Shown piece after piece: positions 1 to 8,108 of a DNA stretch of 52,263 nucleotides; the first letter of the stretch is position 1; the number at the start of each line of letters is the position of its first letter. The notes below the pieces were generated by a model. It was not told the origin of the DNA. It saw only the letters and a program-made list of their open reading frames with translations, and ran no database searches. This stretch comes from JBHPCZ01 sp042573625. Lineage in GTDB: Bacteria > Desulfobacterota > Desulfobacteria > Desulfobacterales > UBA11574. The translations under genes were made by a program, and so were the position numbers. The stretch is from NCBI GenBank assembly GCA_042573625.1, contig JBHPCZ010000008.1, forward strand, positions 1 to 52,263, in the 5' to 3' direction.

Positions 1-43
1 TAATCGGCTCTATCCTGTTCCATTGCTCGTTTGTAATATCCAT
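1..43 (-). CDS. IS5-family transposase, N-terminal fragment (partial)
   Basis: On the minus strand an ATG at 43-41 opens a frame reading MDITNEQWNRIEPI before the window edge. This is the characteristic start of IS5/DUF4096-type transposases, which begin with a short helix ending in W..IEP. Only 14 codons are visible, so whether the gene is intact cannot be judged. It reads away from the polysaccharide island into sequence that is not available. Confidence 0.65.
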   Translation of the reverse strand, partial: MDITNEQWNRIEPI

Positions 44-97
44 CCTGATTTTATTGCATAATCAGGTTCTTATGTCTAGATTTTTTTTGAGATAGCT
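1..97 (-). mobile_element. Truncated end of an IS5-family insertion sequence
   Basis: The window opens inside an insertion sequence. The minus strand carries the start of an IS5-type transposase (1-43). About 40 bp outside its start codon is the motif TTTTTTTTGAGATAGCT (81-97), which closely resembles the terminal inverted repeat of the MITE-like element at 37412-37549. The distance from ATG to the putative tip fits IS5-family organisation. The rest of the element lies outside the window. The exact outer border and the target duplication cannot be determined here. Confidence 0.6.
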
Positions 98-156
98 TCT
101 AATAACTGTGATTATTCCGTATTGTCAGCTTATATTATAGAGTAGACCATAAGTGT

Positions 157-543
157 TAAACGAAGATGAAAAGTGTTTTTAAAGACAAAAAGGATGCCTT
201 CACTCGAAACATACTGTCTTAAACCACTTCAGGGCGTTATCCCGCAGTAGCCAGGTAAAGCCGACCTTCAAGCGTCTATACATAAGTGATATCTACTGCT
301 CAGACTTTATTGAACGATGAAGGTAATCGCGAAATCCGATCCGGCTGACTACCATCACCTTGCACAAAACGGTGCCGTGATAGGGCCTTCATTTACTGCC
401 CTATGAAATCGTATCTCTATTCGATTGCTGGCAAAGAGAGCCGCGATTTTTATCAAGATCTTGCGCTTCATTTGAAACCGCTGGTTCTCTTTATTGTAAA
501 CACTTGACCTCGTTTTCCAGTTCGCTGCGGGTGGCGCCACCAT
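157..543 (-). pseudogene. Decayed IS3-family transposase (OrfA tail and OrfB remnants)
   Basis: No open frame survives, but piecewise translation of the minus strand gives IS3-family signatures in the right order. First comes an OrfA-like leucine-zipper tail (ELENEV, then KENQRFQMKRKILIKIAALF). Next, around 240-300, is the block VDITYV-stop-TLEGRLYLA, which matches the first DDE aspartate region (DITY) of OrfB. Last, near 160-200, is KASFLSLKT, resembling the ESFF.SLKTE region around the catalytic glutamate. The close spacing of the last two blocks implies an internal deletion. Stops and frameshifts are frequent. The matching OrfA N-terminus lies beyond the IS200 insertion at 1120-1263. Confidence 0.7.
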
Positions 544-563
544 ATTATTATGTCTTTTTAATA

Positions 564-584
564 CCCCGTCCGCTTGCGGCGGGG
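564..584 (+). repeat. IS200-type left-end hairpin
   Basis: CCCCGTCCGCTTGCGGCGGGG folds into a stem of CCCCG/CGGGG and CCGC/GCGG with a two-base loop and one unpaired T in the 5' arm. A bulged T of this kind is typical of the hairpins recognised by IS200/IS605 Y1 transposases. The identical 21 bases recur at 1085-1105. Because it lies just ahead of the transposase start, it could also dampen read-through translation or transcription. Confidence 0.85.
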
Positions 585-612
585 TAAAAGGCGGTGCTAT
601 ACTACCGCCATT

Positions 613-1065
613 ATGGAATTAGGGAAAACATCTCATAGTGTATACAAAATTCGCTATCATATGGTGACAGCGGTCAAGTATCGAAAAATATTACTTAACA
701 AAGAAGTTGAAGCATGTATCAAGGAGACCCTTAAAGGGATTTCCGAACGATACGAAATAATTATCGATGAAGTTGGTTTCGATCAGGATCATATTCACAT
801 TTTTTACGGAGCAGCGCCCAAGATTTCTCCTCTGCGCGCAATCAGCATAATCAAGTCGATTACAGCAAGAAAGATATTTGAAAGATTCCCCAAACTCAGA
901 AAAGAAGAGTTGTGGGGCGGCGAATTTTGGAGCGACGGCAAATACATCGGCACAGTAGGCGAAGCAACCTCCGAGAAAGTAATCAGAAAATATATAAGAA
1001 ACCATAGTCACAATGAGAAAGAAACCGAATCACGAATGAAACAACTCAAATTATTTAAAATGTAA
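613..1065 (+). CDS. tnpA: IS200/IS605-family Y1 transposase TnpA
   Basis: A 150-residue HUH single-strand transposase, the usual size for IS200 TnpA. The sequence starts MELGKTSHSVYKIRYH, carries the metal-binding H-x-H motif in DHIHIFY (about residues 57-63), and has the C-terminal helix with the nucleophile tyrosine (KYIRNH, about 134). It would cut and join single-stranded DNA at the flanking hairpin ends. I take the ATG at 613. The same frame is open back to a TTG at 574, but that codon lies inside the left-end hairpin. No stop or frameshift is visible, so the element may still be active. No tnpB/IscB-type gene is adjacent. Confidence 0.9.
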   Translation: MELGKTSHSVYKIRYHMVTAVKYRKILLNKEVEACIKETLKGISERYEIIIDEVGFDQDHIHIFYGAAPKISPLRAISIIKSITARKIFERFPKLRKEELWGGEFWSDGKYIGTVGEATSEKVIRKYIRNHSHNEKETESRMKQLKLFKM

Positions 1066-1084
1066 CTCGATATTCCATTAGATA

Positions 1085-1105
1085 CCCCGTCCGCTTGCGG
1101 CGGGG
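1085..1105 (+). repeat. IS200-type right-end hairpin
   Basis: This is an exact copy of the 21-base left-end hairpin, with CCCCG/CGGGG and CCGC/GCGG stems and a bulged T. It begins 20 bases after the transposase stop codon. Perfect identity between the two ends argues for recent activity. Confidence 0.85.
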
Positions 1106-1119
1106 AGCTTCATTGAGGG

Positions 1120-1263
1120 TTCGTTCTCTTGATGTATTCGCGGGTCAGTGGAAATATTTGCTTGATTAATTCCAAGACGCTGGCTGACTTCGTCGCTGCT
1201 GTGACTTTGTTCGACGACCAGTTTAACGGCGTCACACTTAAATTCTTTTGTGTACTTTTGTCT
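1120..1263 (-). pseudogene. IS3-family OrfA N-terminal remnant
   Basis: The minus strand reads RQKYTKEFKCDAVKLVVEQ followed by SDEVSQRLGINQANIS. This is the N-terminal helix-turn-helix of an IS3-family OrfA (consensus R.KY..EFK..AVKLV...G.S..EV...LGI). In-frame stops occur just upstream of the R, and the frame runs into the IS200 element at its 3' side, so the gene is dead. The other half lies at 157-543. Confidence 0.75.
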
Positions 1264-1316
1264 GGTTCATTTTTAGTTCATAGGACACCTCTTTCCCATG
1301 ATTGTTATTCTTAGTA

Positions 1317-1345
1317 TGGTGTCCGTTTCAAATTAAACTACTTCA
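1317..1345. repeat. Probable terminal repeat of the IS3-type remnant
   Basis: The segment starts TGGTGTCC and ends CTACTTCA. It lies upstream of the OrfA remnant, where an IS3 left end is expected, and ends in the CA dinucleotide typical of IS3-family tips (TG...CA). GGTGTCC here is also the inverse of GGACACC at 1283-1289. The partner terminal repeat on the far side was not clearly found. Confidence 0.35.
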
Positions 1346-1377
1346 CAAAATCTATCATTTACCCTAAAAAGCTATTT

Positions 1378-2706
1378 ATGCAAAAATTCTCAAACATATC
1401 TTATTTTAGCGATGATATATCTGAAATTATGAGAGGGGCTAGCATGGCCCTAATTTTGAAAGTTGCAGGTGCAAGCCTTTCTTTTGCTTTAAATGTCGCC
1501 TTAGCACGCCTATTGGGATCTCATGACACCGGCTTATTTTATTTAGCACTTTCTTGTATTACAATTGCTACTGTTATTGGTAGAATGGGCATAGATAATT
1601 CATATCTTCGTTATATTTCTGCCGGTGCATCTATTAAAGATTGGACAAAAGTTAAAGGTGTATATCTGAAGGGGTTATCCTTAAGCTTGATAGTGTCAAG
1701 TGCTACAACTTTAGTAATAATAATAATAGCGCCATGGCTTGCTAATAGCATTTTTTCTGAACCGCAATTAATTATTCTAATCCGTTGGATGGCAATTGCA
1801 ATTATACCATTTACAGTTTTTACACTTCATGCTCATGCCCTACAAGCAATTAAGCGAATATTTGATTACATTTTAGTATTAAATGTCCTGGTGCCCTTGT
1901 TTTCGCTTATGGGAATTTTAATTTTGGTTTCCAAATGGGATATATTGGGTGCGGTTTGGGCCTATAGTCTGGCTACTTACTTAACGGCAATAATTGCTAT
2001 CTGGCTTTGGCGAAGACATACATTGCATTTAAAAAATGCTATTGGATATTTTAATACAACTCAACTACTGCGAAGCTCTTTACCACTGTTTTGGATTTCC
2101 ATGTTCCAGCTTGTCATTACCTGGTCTCCGAATTTTATGCTTGGGATTTATTCAACAATTAAAGATGTTGGTATATTTAGCATAGCTAATCGTACTTCTA
2201 TGCTTACTAGCTTTATTTTAATAGCTGTAAACTCTGTTGTGGCACCAAAATTTGCGGCGATATATCATCAAGGTGATATAAAAAAACTTGGTCTTACAGC
2301 CCGGAAATCTGCGAAGCTGATGTTCTTCTTTTCCGCACCAATATTGTTTTTCTTTATATTCTTGCCAGACTTGGTTATGAATATTTTTGGAGATCAGTTT
2401 TCAGAAGGTTCTGTCGTACTTACTATCTTGGCGATTGGGCAATTTGTCAATGTGATGACTGGGCCTGTCGGATATATTCTTCTAATGTGCGGTTGTGAAG
2501 TTGTATTTAGAAATATTATGGCTTTATCCGCATTTTTAATCCTAATATTTAATGCAATCCTCATCCCGCATTATGGAGCAATAGGGGCAGCTATGGCTAC
2601 GGCGGTTGTTATTTCATTGCAGAATTTATTTGCACTGGTAATGGTAAAATGGAAGTTTGGAATTGTTGTACTCCCAATATTTAAAGAAAAAAACGACGTT
2701 AAATAG
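1378..2706 (+). CDS. Wzx-type polysaccharide flippase (MOP superfamily)
   Basis: A 442-residue, very hydrophobic protein with roughly 12 predicted membrane helices. The first (about 22-44) contains the typical start of the polysaccharide-synthesis family, GASLSFALNVALARLLG, followed by D.G.FYLALS at about 50-59. Such proteins move undecaprenyl-diphosphate-linked oligosaccharide repeat units across the inner membrane. It is the first gene of the AT-rich glycan island and is followed by a sulfotransferase 67 bp downstream. Length and helix number fit Wzx. The substrate cannot be read from sequence. The start ATG follows a weak ribosome-binding site. Confidence 0.85.
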   Translation: MQKFSNISYFSDDISEIMRGASMALILKVAGASLSFALNVALARLLGSHDTGLFYLALSCITIATVIGRMGIDNSYLRYISAGASIKDWTKVKGVYLKGLSLSLIVSSATTLVIIIIAPWLANSIFSEPQLIILIRWMAIAIIPFTVFTLHAHALQAIKRIFDYILVLNVLVPLFSLMGILILVSKWDILGAVWAYSLATYLTAIIAIWLWRRHTLHLKNAIGYFNTTQLLRSSLPLFWISMFQLVITWSPNFMLGIYSTIKDVGIFSIANRTSMLTSFILIAVNSVVAPKFAAIYHQGDIKKLGLTARKSAKLMFFFSAPILFFFIFLPDLVMNIFGDQFSEGSVVLTILAIGQFVNVMTGPVGYILLMCGCEVVFRNIMALSAFLILIFNAILIPHYGAIGAAMATAVVISLQNLFALVMVKWKFGIVVLPIFKEKNDVK

Positions 2707-2773
2707 CGTAGCTAACACTATAATTTTGCATAAAATAGATTTTTAGAAAAGCAACATCTGTAATTTTTATATA

Positions 2774-3685
2774 ATGAAACGTCAACTTATCGATTTTACT
2801 ATTATTGGTGCTCAAAAAGCGGGTACGACATCTTTATTCAAGTACCTCAATGACCACCCGCAAGTCTGGATGCCACCAGAAAAAGAGGCTCCCTTCTTTA
2901 GTGACGACGAGGTCTATAACCAAGGATGGGAACAATATTTTACAGATTATTTTTCAGGAGCACCCAATAGTAGGTTGTTGGGAAAGGCAACACCTCATTA
3001 TATGTGTGATAAAAAAGTTCCATCACGTATCTCAAAGATACTACCTAATATAAAGTTGATTGCAATACTGCGCCATCCTATTGAAAGGGCATTTTCACAT
3101 TATAAAATGTGGATTCGTTGGGGAAGGGAGAAACGTACCTTTAATGAAGCGGTGATGCAGCAGTTAGCCTTGAATGAACTGAAAAATGCTAGGGTTTTTC
3201 GAGCCGAAATAGCGAACGACAACAAATGTTATATTGTAAGAGGCGAATATGGACGTATCATGAAAGAGTATTTTCGATTTTTTAAGAGAGGTCAACTTCT
3301 TACTATCTTTACCGACGAACTAAAAAATGATCCAATATTGGTAATGAAAAAAATTTATCGATTTATTGTTGTTGACCAAGAGTACGTACCATCAACAATA
3401 GGTAAGGTTTACCACGTCGGGGGCTTTAAAAGCCGATTGCCCTTTATTCATAAGGTTAAAAAAAATAAAGCCGCGGTTTTGATATGGGAGACATTTCCAA
3501 TACAATTTCGGCGTTACTTTGCATACTGGTTTAAACAGTGGAATACCATATCAGATATAGGAGTTTATGATAAATATATTTCAGATGAAAACAGAACCAA
3601 ACTCCAAGATTTGTATCAAAATGACATTGTACTTTTAGAGCGGTTGATAGATCAAAGTGTTCCATGGACTGATTTGCGTGGTTAA
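2774..3685 (+). CDS. PAPS-dependent carbohydrate sulfotransferase
   Basis: A 303-residue protein of the Sulfotransfer_1/NDST-like family. The 5'-phosphosulfate-binding loop is GAQKAGTTS at residues 12-20, and the 3'-phosphate-binding motif is LRHPIERAFSHY at 99-110. Between them lie the family's KEAPFF (37-42) and LLGKATPHYM (68-77) blocks. It transfers sulfate from 3'-phosphoadenosine-5'-phosphosulfate, very likely to a hydroxyl of the glycan made by its neighbours, in the cytoplasm before flipping. There is no signal peptide. PAPS-synthesis genes are not in the window. Its place between a flippase and methyltransferases points to a sulfated polysaccharide. Confidence 0.88.
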   Translation: MKRQLIDFTIIGAQKAGTTSLFKYLNDHPQVWMPPEKEAPFFSDDEVYNQGWEQYFTDYFSGAPNSRLLGKATPHYMCDKKVPSRISKILPNIKLIAILRHPIERAFSHYKMWIRWGREKRTFNEAVMQQLALNELKNARVFRAEIANDNKCYIVRGEYGRIMKEYFRFFKRGQLLTIFTDELKNDPILVMKKIYRFIVVDQEYVPSTIGKVYHVGGFKSRLPFIHKVKKNKAAVLIWETFPIQFRRYFAYWFKQWNTISDIGVYDKYISDENRTKLQDLYQNDIVLLERLIDQSVPWTDLRG

Positions 3686-3822
3686 AAATGACAAAATATG
3701 GAATTTTGGTTATAACTGTCTTTAAAAAAAACTTAAGTGACAAAATATTGAAAGAGAGCGATTTGGTAGTTCTTTTGACTTTTTCATTTATTTAAGGTCT
3801 TTGATACTCAAAGTATCACCTA

Positions 3823-4860
3823 ATGAATATGGTAACTATAGGTATCCAAACTGCATCAAAGCCGTTGTGTATAATATGTGGCAGCGATGGCCAAGTTCTT
3901 TATCAAGGATTAAAAGATCGGCTATATGACCTTTCAGGCGAGTGGGTAATTAAACAATGTAGAAATACGAAGTGTAAACTACTTTGGCTCGATCCCATGC
4001 CAGTAGCAGAGGATTTGAACAAGTTATATTTAGACTATTATACCCATAAAAATATGCCTATAAACAAAACCTTACTAAAACGCCGATACGAACGTGTTAT
4101 AGACAGATATCTACATATTAAATATGGTTATGGAGCAACATACGATGGTCTTATTGATAGACTACTTTACAGATTACTTTATTTGTTTCCAGGGCGTAAG
4201 GTTGATGCGGATATCCGAGTTATGTACCTACAGACTATTATAGGAGGAAAATTACTCGAGATAGGTTTCGGTAGTGGGATAACCCTTGAACGTCTTCAAA
4301 AGCTATGCTGGTGCGTGACAGGGATAGATATCGATCCTGTTGTAGTAAAACATGCCCGATCAAAGGGGCTAAATGTTAATCTCGGCCATTTGAAGGAACA
4401 GAAATATCCTGACAATTTCTTCGATGCAATAATTATGAGTCATGTTATTGAACATACACCTGATCCCGTAGCCCTTCTTTTTGAATCTTACCGAGTTCTA
4501 AAACCAGATGGGAATATAATAATAAATACTCCTAATTCAGAAGCATTGCTACATAGATTTTATAGATCAAATTGGCTTCATTTAGATCCTCCACGTCATC
4601 TTCATATTTTTACTTCGAATTCGCTTTTAATGGCAGCGAAGAGAGTTGGTTTTTCAAAAGTCGCTTGCAACTCAATAATAAGATCACGAGATGCTCTAAT
4701 ATTCAGCCGCAGAATACGGCGGTATGGGAATATTAAACTAACTGTCCCTAAACATGCTTTTGAGATGTTTTTAGGAGATTTAATTGATTTATTAGAGTGG
4801 ATGGCGATTCGATTTGATAAGAATGCCGGTGGAGATCTCTTGCTAACAGCGCAGAAATAA
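3823..4860 (+). CDS. Class I SAM methyltransferase with N-terminal Cys motif
   Basis: 345 residues. The N-terminus has a zinc-binding-like pattern C16-x2-C19 and C46-x4-C51, common in methyltransferases of sugar and O-antigen clusters. The Rossmann SAM-binding motif is LLEIGFGSG at 144-152, followed by the acidic GIDID at 167-171 and the motif SHVIEHTPDP at 206-215 (Methyltransf_11/23). The likely role is O- or C-methylation of a sugar or of a cap residue. It stands alone, with about 140 bp before it and 290 bp after. The acceptor is unknown. Confidence 0.8.
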   Translation: MNMVTIGIQTASKPLCIICGSDGQVLYQGLKDRLYDLSGEWVIKQCRNTKCKLLWLDPMPVAEDLNKLYLDYYTHKNMPINKTLLKRRYERVIDRYLHIKYGYGATYDGLIDRLLYRLLYLFPGRKVDADIRVMYLQTIIGGKLLEIGFGSGITLERLQKLCWCVTGIDIDPVVVKHARSKGLNVNLGHLKEQKYPDNFFDAIIMSHVIEHTPDPVALLFESYRVLKPDGNIIINTPNSEALLHRFYRSNWLHLDPPRHLHIFTSNSLLMAAKRVGFSKVACNSIIRSRDALIFSRRIRRYGNIKLTVPKHAFEMFLGDLIDLLEWMAIRFDKNAGGDLLLTAQK

Positions 4861-5149
4861 TTAGCCGATGAACAGGTATTTTTGTTGCATAAGAGGGAGA
4901 TAGACATCTGACGATTCATTATTTCTTTCAAGCATACTGATTCATAAAATTGTTTATACTTTGAACAAGTTACCGCTTTTGTTCTTGAATTTAATTAAAA
5001 CTCAACTTCAAAGCGAACCCTTCATTCACATGATTTGTGAGTATAGTGCAAAGGTTTAGTTTATAGAGTCAGTGTTGTCGTTACAGAAACAACCTTCAAA
5101 TTCAGCTATGTTCTGGAAAAAAAGCATATAGCCAACAAAGCAGGGTGTT

Positions 5150-6220
5150 ATGAGGAATCAATTAGACAAATCAAAAATTGGTGAAATTAAATTTAGAAAA
5201 AAGCTTTATCAACAGCAGGTTGAGCGGGAAACTCACTTTGACGATGAATTTGACGCAAGAGGCATCGAAGAAATTCTCAAGAATCGAATGAATAAAACGC
5301 TTGAACAAATGAAATCTTTAATAAAAAGAAAAATTCTTGTATCCCCCTATATAGAGATAGGTGCGGAAAGATGTCAAAGATCATTAGTCTTGGAAAGTGA
5401 TCTTGGATTGACTGGAACTGCAGTTGATATTTCTTATGATATGCTTAAAAGCTGTGAGTATTATAAGGAAGTATTTAATAAAAATAAAGTTCCAATGAGA
5501 ATTTGTTGTGATGCTTATAACCTCCCGTTTCTGGACAATTCTATTCCTTTTATATTTTGTTATGAAACGCTTCATCATTTTCCTGATCCAACACCAATCA
5601 TAAATGAAATCTACAGGGTACTATTTCCAGGTGGTTATTTCTTTTTCGACAAAGAGCCTTTCAAAAAACACCTTTACTTTCCATTATACAAGGGCAAAAA
5701 AGAGTATTCAAAAAAATATATGAATAGAAGTAAAGCAAGAAAATTAATTGACTTCGTTTTTTGTGAGAAAACATGCAATGAGTCGGAATATAATATCATA
5801 GAGAACTTTTCTATACCATTAGATACTTGGAAAGAAGCATTATTGCCTTTTAAAATAAAACATGTAAAAACTAGGTCTCTAAAGCGAATTAATACAAAAT
5901 TGTTTGAATCAGGCAACTATTTGAAATATATTTTGAGTAACTTATTTGGAGGTGAAATATCTGGAATTTGCAGAAAAAATGATAGTATTAAACAGAATTC
6001 AAATATATGCACTTCTGTTGAAGATACGCTTATTTGCCCTTCATGTTCAGAGAAAGGGTATAAAGTCAAAGTAAAGAAAGGAAAATATTATTTATGCAAT
6101 GAATGTGGACGCAAATATCCTATAATTGATGATATCATTTTTCTATTTTCTTACAACACATTTAAAAAACTCTACCCTGAAATATTTATGACCCATTTCA
6201 AAAATGACGTAAAAAGATAA
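5150..6220 (+). CDS. SAM methyltransferase-like protein with C-terminal zinc ribbon
   Basis: 356 residues in two parts. Residues about 60-170 look like a class I methyltransferase (IEIGAERC at 68-75 in the motif I position, VDISYDML at 92-99, ETLHHFPDP at 139-147, YRVLFPGGYFFF at 155-166). Motif I is unusual because the expected G.G.G is replaced by GAE. Residues about 290-335 form a Trm112-like zinc ribbon with C296-x2-C299 and C316-x2-C319 ending CGRKYPIIDDI, a layout seen in bacterial sugar-cluster methyltransferases. The protein is strongly AT-biased in codon use, like its neighbours. The substrate is unknown. Confidence 0.72.
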   Translation: MRNQLDKSKIGEIKFRKKLYQQQVERETHFDDEFDARGIEEILKNRMNKTLEQMKSLIKRKILVSPYIEIGAERCQRSLVLESDLGLTGTAVDISYDMLKSCEYYKEVFNKNKVPMRICCDAYNLPFLDNSIPFIFCYETLHHFPDPTPIINEIYRVLFPGGYFFFDKEPFKKHLYFPLYKGKKEYSKKYMNRSKARKLIDFVFCEKTCNESEYNIIENFSIPLDTWKEALLPFKIKHVKTRSLKRINTKLFESGNYLKYILSNLFGGEISGICRKNDSIKQNSNICTSVEDTLICPSCSEKGYKVKVKKGKYYLCNECGRKYPIIDDIIFLFSYNTFKKLYPEIFMTHFKNDVKR

Positions 6221-6294
6221 TGATCCATTCAAGTTGAACCATACCGAGGAAATTCTCGGACGGATATTCGTATCCAACCACTATTCACTTTTTT

Positions 6295-7368
6295 ATGAAA
6301 AAATCAAGTCAACATCCTAATGTTAAAGTATACATAATTATTGTTAACTTTAACGGTTGGTCTGATACTATTGAATGCCTTGAAAGCGTTTTTAGAATGA
6401 ACTACAACAATTACAGCGTTATTGTGGTTGATAATGCATCTGATGATGGATCTGTTGAAAAGATTAAGATGTGGGCAACAGGCAAGCTCAATGTTTGGCG
6501 AAGTCGAAGAAATGTTTTGCGAGACAAATCTTTCCCCCCGATTCTCAAACCTATATCGTTTGTAGAACATAGCTTCTTAGTGGACGGAGAGGGCAGTAAC
6601 ACTGTAATAGCGAATCTACCAAAAGTAGATTTTAGTGCTGAGAAATCTTTCGTACTAATTGAATCTGAGAGGAATCACGGCTTTTCAGGTGGAAACAACA
6701 TTGGTATTAGATACGCTTCGAATATAGGAGATTTTCAATATATCTGGTTGCTCAATAATGATACCGTCGTCAATTCCAACGCACTGACTGAACTAGTGAA
6801 ACGCATTAGGCAAAAATCAAAGGTTGGCTTTTGCGGCTCAACACTTCTTTACTATTATAATCCTAAAAAGATACAGGCTCTGGCAGGCGGTACTTACAAT
6901 AAATGGTTTGCTTGCCCTAATCATATAGGAAGCATGCAGAACGCAGATAGACATGCCGGCACTATAGAAGTTGAAAAACGGCTATTCTACATTGTTGGTG
7001 CTTCCTTGCTCGTATCAAAAGAGGTTATCGATGAAGTCGGATTGATGTCTGAAGAATATTTTCTTTATTTTGAAGAATTGGATTGGGTTATCCGCTCTAG
7101 AGATCGTTTTTCACTTTCGTATGCGCCTGGAAGCCTTGTATACCATAAAGTCGGAGCAAGTACTGGAGAAAGTGAAATAAGAACTAATAAAAGTGAGTTG
7201 TCTGACTACTATTGGACAAAAAACAGACTATTATTAACAAGAAACCATTTTCCCTATGCTCTGCCAACTGTCTATTTGAGTTTATTAGTAGCTATCCTGA
7301 ATAGGATTATTAGAAAACAATGGGATAGAGTCATCATGATAATGAAAATAATGTTTGGCCTTGATTAA
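6295..7368 (+). CDS. GT2-family glycosyltransferase (rhamnosyltransferase-like)
   Basis: 357 residues, GT-A fold. The N-terminal strand-turn VYIIIVNFNGW (12-22) and VIVVDNASDDGS (42-53) bind the nucleotide sugar. Residues NHGFSGGNN (127-135) and LLNNDTVV (152-159, the DxD-equivalent) are the hallmarks of the WbbL/rhamnosyltransferase subgroup. FLYFEELDW further on provides the catalytic acidic motif. An insert of about 60 residues (60-120) separates the first two blocks. A C-terminal hydrophobic stretch suggests membrane association. It probably adds one sugar to the lipid-linked repeat unit. Confidence 0.85.
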   Translation: MKKSSQHPNVKVYIIIVNFNGWSDTIECLESVFRMNYNNYSVIVVDNASDDGSVEKIKMWATGKLNVWRSRRNVLRDKSFPPILKPISFVEHSFLVDGEGSNTVIANLPKVDFSAEKSFVLIESERNHGFSGGNNIGIRYASNIGDFQYIWLLNNDTVVNSNALTELVKRIRQKSKVGFCGSTLLYYYNPKKIQALAGGTYNKWFACPNHIGSMQNADRHAGTIEVEKRLFYIVGASLLVSKEVIDEVGLMSEEYFLYFEELDWVIRSRDRFSLSYAPGSLVYHKVGASTGESEIRTNKSELSDYYWTKNRLLLTRNHFPYALPTVYLSLLVAILNRIIRKQWDRVIMIMKIMFGLD

Positions 7369-7574
7369 TTCGTTGACAGAAAAAAACGTTGTTAATAATC
7401 CGAGAGAGGTTTGAAAAACTGGTTGGATTATCGATTTATCAATTTTTCTGAAAAAGCGAGGTGATAATTACAGAAATTTCTCCTAAAAATTGACCAGTGG
7501 CTGATGCTAAGGTTTCATATTAGTCCCGTAAAAGGCTTGTTTTGAGGTGAATAACCCGATTTTTGCTCACCTGG

Positions 7575-8055
7575 TTCACCTCTCCATCCTATACGGTGGC
7601 AACCCTAAGGATTTTTATTAACATGGCAAAAATTTATAGTAAACATATTTAGATTATCTCCAAATTAATCTCCGAAAAGTCGGACGGGGTGCATTTTATG
7701 GGTTATGTTGGGGATAAAGAAAAATGGGATTGGTTGAAAGGAGCGGAAGCGCTTCTTCTATCATTTTTTATGGAAGGTTTTGGTTTGACTGGGCTTGAGG
7801 CGATTAAAACGGGAATCCATGCAGTGGTATCCGATATCTCGGTTTTTAGAGAGTTGTACACAGATGCTGTCGAATACGTTGATCCATATTCACCGGAGGG
7901 TATCGCAAGAGTTATTTGAGAGTTCTGAATAATCAAGAACGAAAGAAAAAATGATTGAAGAGAGCAAAAAGATCTCAAAAAGGTTTTCATGAAAAAATGC
8001 TATGCGGGAATACATTAAACTCATTGAAACAATATTAGACGAAAATATTATGAAT
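7575..8055 (+). pseudogene. Remnant of a GT4-family glycosyltransferase
   Basis: The longest open piece (7689-7919) reads HFMGYVGDKEKWDWLKGA, then the donor-site motif EGFGLTGLEAI and VEYVDPYSPEGIA. This is the C-terminal third of a GT-B (family 4) enzyme and keeps the E-x7-E motif. Upstream, frames broken by stops still give a family-like YGGNPRIFINMAKIYSK string, and downstream a shifted frame gives REYIKLIETIL, a typical family C-terminus. It is a gene killed by frameshifts, stops and deletion. The intact GT4 gene at 9587 may or may not have replaced it. Confidence 0.7.
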
Positions 8056-8108
8056 CGCGATACGCGACAACGATTTTCTTCATTTTTTCATAAAAGTTCA
8101 AAGAAACC

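Larger units (their letters stand above)
562..1106 (+). mobile_element. IS200/IS605-type element with only a Y1 transposase
   Basis: A compact element of about 545 bp consists of one HUH/Y1 transposase gene between two identical imperfect hairpins (564-584 and 1085-1105), both preceded by ATA. This is the classical IS200/IS605 plan: no terminal inverted repeats, subterminal hairpins at both ends, no accessory tnpB. It sits inside a decayed IS3-type element and separates the OrfA N-terminus from its C-terminal part. The exact cleavage positions are inferred only from the hairpins. Confidence 0.85.
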
